From: JBBRSC01 sp038245795
GTDB taxonomy: Bacteria > Actinomycetota > Acidimicrobiia > Acidimicrobiales > Microtrichaceae
DNA length: 5,430 nucleotides
Assembly: GCA_038245795.1 (NCBI GenBank)
Contig: JBBRSC010000229.1
Coordinates: 1-5,430 of the forward strand
Direction: 5' to 3'
The position numbers were made by a program, and so were the translations under genes. The notes under the pieces are model-generated. The model did no database searches. It was not told the DNA's origin and saw only the letters and a program-made list of their open reading frames with translations. Shown here one piece after another: positions 1 through 4,262 of the stretch; the first letter of the stretch is position 1, and each line of letters opens with the position of its first letter.

Positions 1-638
1 CGATTGAGCAGATTCACCAACGCCTCCACGCCGCCGATCTTTCGTTGGTCAGCGATCACGATGGTGGCGAACCGTCGCGCGAGATGCTCCTCGATCATCG
101 TCAACACCTCGGGCGAGGTCTTGTCGATCACCGCAATGCGTATGGCGACGTCGGTTCGAAACGACGACGGAAACTCGCTGAGCAGTTCTGCTGCCAATCC
201 CGAGGGCAGGTTCGACAACACCAGTGCGATCGTCCGGGGATCCTCATCGGCCAGGAACGACGATGACAGTCGGGGCTCCAAGGAGAAGAGGAACTCGAAC
301 GGTCGACGGCCCACGACTGAAGGGGATCGATCGAGCACTTCCTGGACGCGCTCGCTGCCGACGGTCGCGGCCAATAGGCGCGAGGCAACCACGGTTCCAC
401 CAGCGGTCATCCCCCGTTGATGATCCGCAACGTCCGCGAAATCGGCGATCACGTCGTCCACGACGCTTTCGTCGACACTCTCGAGCGCCGCGATCTCTTC
501 GAGGATCTCGTTGGCTTCGTTCTCGGGCAGCCGTCGCAGTACCGCGGCGGCCTTTTCGGTACCGAGGCTGAGCAGGAGCACAGCGGCTTTGCGGACGCCG
601 GACATGTCCGCAACCCCGCTGGAGGTCATGGTGCTCAT
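1..638 (-). CDS. fliG: Flagellar motor switch protein FliG, N-terminal and middle part (runs off window start)
   Basis: FliG forms the C-ring layer under the MS ring, binds FliF with its N-terminal domain and FliM with its middle domain, and generates torque against the stators with its C-terminal domain. The ATG at 638-636 gives 212 codons with no stop before the window edge. Residues 14-53 (GVRKAAVLLLSLGTEKAAAV and following) match the FliF-binding N-terminal domain. Residues 112-144 (RPFEFLFSLEP, then TIALVLSNL) and GGVEALVNLLN at 202-212 match the middle domain. The usual EHPQ motif reads EDPR at residues 132-135. The C-terminal torque domain lies outside the window; FliG is usually near 335 residues, so about one third is missing. 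The start overlaps the fliF stop in an ATGA (638-635), and no clear ribosome binding site precedes it, so translational coupling is likely. Family assignment is secure; the EDPR change is seen directly, its effect is unknown. Confidence 0.95.
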   Translation of the reverse strand, partial: MSTMTSSGVADMSGVRKAAVLLLSLGTEKAAAVLRRLPENEANEILEEIAALESVDESVVDDVIADFADVADHQRGMTAGGTVVASRLLAATVGSERVQEVLDRSPSVVGRRPFEFLFSLEPRLSSSFLADEDPRTIALVLSNLPSGLAAELLSEFPSSFRTDVAIRIAVIDKTSPEVLTMIEEHLARRFATIVIADQRKIGGVEALVNLLN

Positions 639-2293
639 CGGCGAACCGTGCGGCGGTCGGCCAGCCAACCGCGAAGCAGCTGAGCCACCTCGTCGGGTTG
701 ATTATCGATGAGTTCACCCAGAACCTCTCGGCGTGTGCCAGAACTGTCGACGGTCATCGTGGCGCCGGCGGAGCTGCTCGGCAGGCCGGCGTTGAAGCGA
801 CCGCCGAGTGCCGGGTTGGCCCGCGTGATGTCGATTCGCTGTTCGTCGGTGGTGAGTTGTTCTGCGGTCTCGGCGAGTTCGTCGAGCCGGGCGAGATCCT
901 TCTTCCGCTTGCGCAGCACAATGAAGGTGGCGACGGCAATGAGGAGCGCCAGGCCACCGGCAGCTCCGTAGAGCGGAATCTGCGAGGGGGCATCGGCAGC
1001 GGTCGCCGTCTCGAGTGATTTCTGGAGTTGTTGTTGCGTGGTCTGATCGAACGGCATCCGGGAGACGACGATGGCATCGCCACGGGTCGTGTCGATGCCC
1101 GCAGCGTTCGACACGAGCTGTTGCATCTGCGCGATCTGCGCTTCGGAGACCGCCTGATCGTCGACGATGACCGCCACGGTGAGTTTGCGAACGGAGCCCG
1201 TGGCCTTATTGGTCGTCTCGACCGTCTTGTTCACGGCATTGGACTTCTGGGCTTCCTGCAGGCTGTAGCCAGAACCAGCAGCTCCCGGTGTACCGGGGGT
1301 CGCCGGGTTCGGCGAACCGAGCTGCCCTGCCGTCGAGGGTGCGGCACCACTGCCCCCGTAGGTTTCTGTCTTGGTTGATTCGTTGAGCGGGATGACACCC
1401 GTCGCACCCGGCGCAAGCGCTGTTGGTTCGTAGGTCTCTCGGGTCTGGCTGGTCTGATCCAGGTTGAGGTCGGCCGAGACGGTCGCCTTGACCTTGCCAG
1501 CACCAACCGTCGCCGACAGCAGGTTCTCGATCTGACTGGCGATGCGGGCCTCGTAGGTGCCGACCTGTTCCGAGCCGCTCGAGCCGCTCGAGCTCGCCGC
1601 GCCGGGGGCCGCCAACACGTGGCCGTCGGAGTCGGCCACGCTGACATCTCCGGGAGCGAGGCCTTCGATTCCAGAGGCCACGAGATTGCGGATGGCATCG
1701 ACCTGCTCAGATCCCAGCGTCTTGCCACCGGTCTTCACCATGACCGATGCCGTCGCCTTCTGGGCATCGAGCGCGAAGACCTGGTCCTTCGGGATGGCCA
1801 GATGGACGACGGCGGTCTTCACGCCGTTGATCGCTTCGATCGTCTTGGCGAGTTCGCCTTCCATCGCCCGCTGGAAGCCGATCCGCTGTCCGAATTCTGA
1901 GGTCGTGAGACCCTGATCATCGAGCACGCCGTAGCCGACCTTGCCCGCCGAGGGCAGCACTGTCTCGGCCAGATCGGCACGCAGTTGATACACCTGATCC
2001 TTCGCCACGGACACCGTCGACCCGCCGTCGGTGATCTCATAGGCCACGCCTTGCGACGCCAGCTTCTTGGTGATGGTGCCCACGTCGTTGGCCGCGAGGC
2101 CCGTGTACAACGGCGCCATCTCAACGTTCGATCCGACCCAACTGACGCCGAGCACGAGCACGACCACAGCGCCCGCTGCGACAGCCAGTGTGGTCCGTTG
2201 GCCGCGAGAGAACCCGCCGACCAGACCAGTGACCCGTTCGCGCAGTTGGGACAGCGCTTGGCGGGGGTCGTTCGGGGTGGTGTCATTCGACAT
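635..2293 (-). CDS. fliF: Flagellar MS-ring protein FliF
   Basis: FliF assembles into the MS ring, the membrane base on which rod, export gate and C ring are built. The 552-residue product has the family layout: a short cytoplasmic N-terminus, a first membrane helix at about residues 35-53, a periplasmic ring-building region of YscJ/FliF type (about 56-228), a second FliF_C-type region (about 245-414, ending in SVRKLTVAVIVDD and IVVSRMPF), a second membrane helix at about 439-460 followed by the basic RKRKKD, and a cytoplasmic tail. The tail ends in DEVAQLLRGWLADRR (534-548), the FliG-binding segment. Residues 312-343 are rich in Gly, Pro, Ser and Ala and form a low-complexity insert in the collar region; a second Ser/Gly stretch lies near 230-241. 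The ATG at 2293 shares its A with the fliE TGA stop, and AGGA lies 10 bases upstream. Length is typical of the family. Confidence 0.97.
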   Translation of the reverse strand: MSNDTTPNDPRQALSQLRERVTGLVGGFSRGQRTTLAVAAGAVVVLVLGVSWVGSNVEMAPLYTGLAANDVGTITKKLASQGVAYEITDGGSTVSVAKDQVYQLRADLAETVLPSAGKVGYGVLDDQGLTTSEFGQRIGFQRAMEGELAKTIEAINGVKTAVVHLAIPKDQVFALDAQKATASVMVKTGGKTLGSEQVDAIRNLVASGIEGLAPGDVSVADSDGHVLAAPGAASSSGSSGSEQVGTYEARIASQIENLLSATVGAGKVKATVSADLNLDQTSQTRETYEPTALAPGATGVIPLNESTKTETYGGSGAAPSTAGQLGSPNPATPGTPGAAGSGYSLQEAQKSNAVNKTVETTNKATGSVRKLTVAVIVDDQAVSEAQIAQMQQLVSNAAGIDTTRGDAIVVSRMPFDQTTQQQLQKSLETATAADAPSQIPLYGAAGGLALLIAVATFIVLRKRKKDLARLDELAETAEQLTTDEQRIDITRANPALGGRFNAGLPSSSAGATMTVDSSGTRREVLGELIDNQPDEVAQLLRGWLADRRTVRR

Positions 2294-2616
2294 CAGATCT
2301 GCATCCTCATGATCTCATTGAAGGATTCGACGGCTTTGTTGCGCACGGCGACGGTGAGTTGGGTACTGAGCTGGGCATCGGACGCCGCGATCAGGTACTC
2401 CTCGATGTTCTTGAGCTTTCCGGTCGCCGCCTGTTGCGCGAGGCCGTCGGCCTTGTTCTGGCTGGCGGCAAGGTCATCGAGCGCCTTGCCAACGCTGCCG
2501 CCGAAGTCATTGCCGCGTTGAGTCGCTGCGGCCTGATCGGCTCCGGTGACACGCGGCGCAGTGACCTGCGGTGTCGTCGCGACCGTCGTGAGGCCAACGG
2601 GAGGAATGAGTGCCAC
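2293..2616 (-). CDS. fliE: Flagellar hook-basal body protein FliE
   Basis: FliE is the adaptor between the MS ring and the proximal rod and is exported early by the flagellar type III system. The 107-residue product has a Thr/Ala/Pro-rich N-terminus (about 1-35) and the family signature in its C-terminal half: GKLKNIEEYLIAASDAQ (66-82), then LTVAVRNKAVESFNEIMRM (87-105), which includes the VRNK and EIMRM core. Length is normal for FliE. The start is a GTG at 2616-2614; there is no ATG between it and the conserved C-terminal part. It begins two bases after the flgC stop, with only a weak GGGA upstream, so translation probably depends on ribosomes finishing flgC. Its TGA overlaps the fliF ATG by one base. 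Confidence 0.94.
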   Translation of the reverse strand: MALIPPVGLTTVATTPQVTAPRVTGADQAAATQRGNDFGGSVGKALDDLAASQNKADGLAQQAATGKLKNIEEYLIAASDAQLSTQLTVAVRNKAVESFNEIMRMQI

Positions 2617-2618
2617 GG

Positions 2619-3014
2619 CTATTTCCCGATCTCGAGCGCACGGAGGTAGGAATCACGAGCCCGTTCGAAGACGGTGACGTTCGCGGAGTAAGCGCGTTGG
2701 GCCACGATCAGCGATGTCATCTGCTCGACGAGGTCCACGTTGGGTCGACGGACCAGGCCGTCCTTGTCCGCCAGGGAGCTGTTCGGATCAAAGACCAGGG
2801 TGCCGTCACCACTGGCGAGCTGGATCGAGGCAACCCGCACTCCGGCACCGCCGGGGACCGACTCGGCGATCACGTTGCGCGCCTGGAACGCCGACTCGCT
2901 GGTGCGCTTGACGGTATTGGCGTTCGCAACATTGTCGGAAATGGCATCGATCCACGTCTTCATGGTGGTCATACCGGAAGCCGCGATGGAGAGGGAGCCG
3001 AACGGAGTGGTCAC
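2619..3014 (-). CDS. flgC: Flagellar basal-body rod protein FlgC
   Basis: FlgC is a proximal rod subunit exported through the flagellar type III system. The 131-residue product is close to the usual 130-140. The N-terminal rod signature FGSLSIAASGM (5-15) and ISDNVANANT (25-34) is followed by the C-terminal signature DPNSSLADKDGLV (76-88), PNVDLVEQM (91-99), then AQRAYSANVTVFE (105-117) and a helical end. These termini form the coiled-coil core shared by rod, hook and filament axial proteins. The start is a GTG at 3014-3012; an ATG at residue 15 would cut away the conserved N-terminal helix, so it is rejected. The gene starts two bases after the flgB stop with no strong ribosome binding site. 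It ends in TAG at 2621-2619. Confidence 0.96.
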   Translation of the reverse strand: MTTPFGSLSIAASGMTTMKTWIDAISDNVANANTVKRTSESAFQARNVIAESVPGGAGVRVASIQLASGDGTLVFDPNSSLADKDGLVRRPNVDLVEQMTSLIVAQRAYSANVTVFERARDSYLRALEIGK

Positions 3015-3016
3015 GG

Positions 3017-3358
3017 TCAGCCCACGATCACGGAACGCAGCAGTCGGAACTTGGCATTGACGGCCTCGACCAGCAGCTGTTGGCGAAGTGCGGTGTCGCT
3101 GAGCCCGGTGAGTTCCTGCTCGACCCGAACGTTGTTGCCGTTGGGCAGCGGCGTCTCTGTGGAGGACGAGACGCTGACGCCCGCTGAACCGGGCCTACCC
3201 GATGCGACGGCACGAGTGAGTTGATCCTCGAAGCTGACCCGCTTGGCGACGTAGCCGGGGGTCTCCATGTTGGCCACGGCGTCTTCGGCCGCCTCCTTGC
3301 GGAGGTTCAGGCCGTTCAAGCCGGCACGTAGCGTGTCGAGCGTGAGGTCGGATATCAC
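3017..3358 (-). CDS. flgB: Flagellar basal-body rod protein FlgB
   Basis: FlgB is the proximal rod subunit next to FliE and FlgC. With the GTG at 3358-3356 the product is 113 residues. Signature parts are the N-terminal ISDLTLDTLRAGLNGLNLRK, VANMETPGY (28-36, the family NiANanTPGY with changes), then RVSFEDQL (40-47), and a C-terminal helix LSDTALRQQLLVEAVNAKF typical of axial proteins. A longer reading from TTG at 3397 (126 residues) is open, but the family begins near the ISD sequence, GAAGG lies about 10 bases before the GTG, and the TTG sits inside a hairpin with AGGA directly against it. I therefore prefer the GTG. The length is slightly short for FlgB (E. coli about 138), mainly in the middle, which varies in the family. 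It is the first gene after the 111-base gap and is followed two bases later by flgC. Confidence 0.93.
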   Translation of the reverse strand: MISDLTLDTLRAGLNGLNLRKEAAEDAVANMETPGYVAKRVSFEDQLTRAVASGRPGSAGVSVSSSTETPLPNGNNVRVEQELTGLSDTALRQQLLVEAVNAKFRLLRSVIVG

Positions 3359-3392
3359 GGAAGCAGCACCTTCAGAGCGAAGAGTTGGTCTC

Positions 3393-3405
3393 GCCAATCC
3401 TTGGC
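3393..3405 (-). promoter_or_regulatory. Stem-loop 2 with GGA loop
   Basis: On the minus strand GCCAA (3405-3401) pairs perfectly with TTGGC (3397-3393) around the three-base loop GGA. The core CAAGGAT agrees with the CARGGAU core of known CsrA/RsmA sites. It lies 34 bases upstream of the preferred flgB GTG. A CsrA role is inference. Confidence 0.45.
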
Positions 3406-3408
3406 TGA

Positions 3409-3436
3409 GGTGTGAGCAATCCGTGCTCGCTACACC
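3409..3436 (-). promoter_or_regulatory. Stem-loop 1 with CGGAT loop
   Basis: On the minus strand GAGCA (3428-3424) pairs with TGCTC (3418-3414) around the loop CGGAT. The stem continues as GGTGT (3436-3432) with ACACC (3413-3409) after a 3-base bulge AGC, giving 10 base pairs in all. No T-run follows. The pairing is seen directly; any protein binding is inference. Confidence 0.5.
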
Positions 3437-3469
3437 TGTCGGCTCGCCCCCACCAAAGATGAGGAATTT

Positions 3470-3784
3470 TCAGGCAGACACATCCACCGACGCCGACGCC
3501 GGCGCTGCGACCTGCATCGAGGAACGACGGGCCAACGTCGACAACTCCCGGCCGACCTCCACCCGGGTCGCGTCGAGATCTTCGACGAGCCGGTCCGTGC
3601 GTCCCAGAATCGATCGGGCCCGACCGACCAGCCGCACCGGCAACGGTCCAAGGTCCGAGGGCGGTGTCCACTCATCGAGGGTGTTGCTTACGTCGGATGC
3701 CTCCGCAGCAGACACCAAGCGGGCGTCGAGCGCGTCGAGGACCAAGTCCCACGACGTGGCCGTGTGGGGACGGGCGATGGTCAC
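3470..3784 (-). CDS. Small helical protein of unknown name between fliS and flgB, possibly a FliT/FlgN-type chaperone
   Basis: I do not recognise this 104-residue protein by a defining motif. It starts with GTG at 3784, overlapping the fliS stop by four bases (GTGA), so it is probably translated together with fliS. It has no signal peptide, no membrane segment and no cysteine. A first amphipathic helix (about 11-30, containing W12) is followed by the turn WTPPSDLGPLP (39-49), a long predicted helix (about 50-89, ARSILGRTDRLVEDLDATR with following residues) and a small Ala/Ser/Val-rich tail. Small acidic helical proteins directly after fliS are often FliT- or FlgN-like export chaperones that hold FliD or hook-junction proteins. 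Here the placement next to fliD and fliS favours a FliT-like role. This rests on context and helical pattern, not on sequence identity. The reading frame itself is well supported by the tight overlap. Confidence 0.8.
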   Translation of the reverse strand: MTIARPHTATSWDLVLDALDARLVSAAEASDVSNTLDEWTPPSDLGPLPVRLVGRARSILGRTDRLVEDLDATRVEVGRELSTLARRSSMQVAAPASASVDVSA

Positions 3785-4239
3785 GACGAGTGGACCAACG
3801 ACACCGCGGCGGTGTCCCAGGCGACGTGCAGGGGCTCAACAATGCGTCGGCAGCGTCGCACCGCATCGACGTTACGATCCACGTTGGCAGCAATGAGCTC
3901 GTCAGTGAGGTGGTCGTAGATTGCGCCGAGGCCCTCGGCCCCGCTCCACTGATCGCGATCGAGCGCCAGGTCCAGCGCATCGACGATCTCCTGGGCGTGC
4001 ATCAGTGCTGGGTGCGCGTTGCCGCCGGCGAGCAACGCCCGTTCCGCCTCGTCGAGATCACGCAGCAGTCGCTCGTAGAGCAGCACGAGGATTCGCGCTG
4101 GCGACGCAATCACCTTGCCGTCCTGTTGATAGCGGGTCCGGGCTCCGGCAATTCGGCCAGATGTCTTCTGGCCAGGTGTCGTTTGGCCAGGTGTCATGTG
4201 CGAGGCGTCATCGCTTCTCGGCGGGGTGGTGAGAGACAT
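3781..4239 (-). CDS. fliS: Flagellin export chaperone FliS
   Basis: FliS binds the disordered C-terminus of flagellin in the cytoplasm, prevents early polymerisation and delivers it to the export gate. With the ATG at 4239 the product is 152 residues. The family core begins at Y37 (ARTRYQQDGKVIASPARI), with SPARILVLLYERLL at 46-59 matching the FliS helix 1 signature. Further helices contain QEIVDALDLALD, GLGAIYDHLTDELIAANV and a conserved tryptophan at about residue 141 (EPLHVAWDTA). A reading frame open to 4320 would overlap fliD by 58 bases; the ATG-ATG at 4242-4237 with AGGA just upstream and outside fliD is preferred. The N-terminal 36 residues are longer than in most FliS and include three five-residue repeats (TPGQ, TPGQ, TSGR) made by a 15-base DNA repeat. 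The stop overlaps the next gene's GTG. Confidence 0.93.
   Translation of the reverse strand: MSLTTPPRSDDASHMTPGQTTPGQKTSGRIAGARTRYQQDGKVIASPARILVLLYERLLRDLDEAERALLAGGNAHPALMHAQEIVDALDLALDRDQWSGAEGLGAIYDHLTDELIAANVDRNVDAVRRCRRIVEPLHVAWDTAAVSLVHSS
4155..4199 (-). repeat. Three 15-base tandem repeats inside the fliS N-terminus
   Basis: On the plus strand the units are GGCCAGATGTCTTCT, GGCCAGGTGTCGTTT and GGCCAGGTGTCATGT, back to back. The first nine bases differ at one position among the units. Being 15 bases long they keep frame and encode five-residue units of the type (T)TPGQ in the flexible FliS tail. Such in-frame repeats can gain or lose units by replication slippage without breaking the protein. 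Confidence 0.75.
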
Positions 4240-4243
4240 CATT

Positions 4244-4247
4244 TCCT
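4244..4247 (-). promoter_or_regulatory. Ribosome binding site of fliS
   Basis: AGGA on the minus strand lies four bases before the second of two adjacent ATG codons (4239-4237) and one base before the first (4242-4240). The spacing favours the second ATG. It falls in the 23-base gap after the fliD stop and decides the fliS start against the longer open frame. Confidence 0.6.
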
Positions 4248-4262
4248 GTTGGGGTTGCTGGA

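Larger units (their letters stand above)
3359..3469 (-). promoter_or_regulatory. Untranslated gap upstream of flgB with two GGA-loop hairpins
   Basis: This is the only gap longer than 25 bases in the window. Read on the minus strand it holds two consecutive stem-loops with GGA in the loop (listed separately) and the probable flgB ribosome binding site, GAAGG about 10 bases before the GTG. No run of T follows either hairpin, so an intrinsic terminator is not supported. No convincing promoter is visible: GCCGACAG (3443-3436) resembles the sigma-28 -10 element but has no fitting -35 partner. The most economical reading is an internal leader that controls translation of flgB and the genes coupled to it. 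Confidence 0.5.

Noticed and set aside
1572..1598. Nine-base repeat (GAGCCGCTC twice, then a degenerate copy) inside fliF
   Set aside because: It simply encodes a Ser/Gly linker with repeated serine codons; too short and too biased in composition to call a separate element.
1985..2521. Plus-strand open frame of 178 codons opposite fliF and fliE
   Set aside because: It crosses the boundary of two well supported minus-strand genes and shows no recognisable motif.
3409..3436. Stem-loop 1 as an intrinsic terminator between the small gene and flgB
   Set aside because: No T-run follows the stem on the transcribed strand (the next bases are TCAGCC), so termination is not supported.
3436..3443. GCCGACAG on the minus strand, similar to the sigma-28 -10 element GCCGATAA
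   Set aside because: No TAAA-like -35 element lies at the right distance, and the last bases overlap the outer stem of hairpin 1; a match of 6 of 8 is weak in GC-rich DNA.
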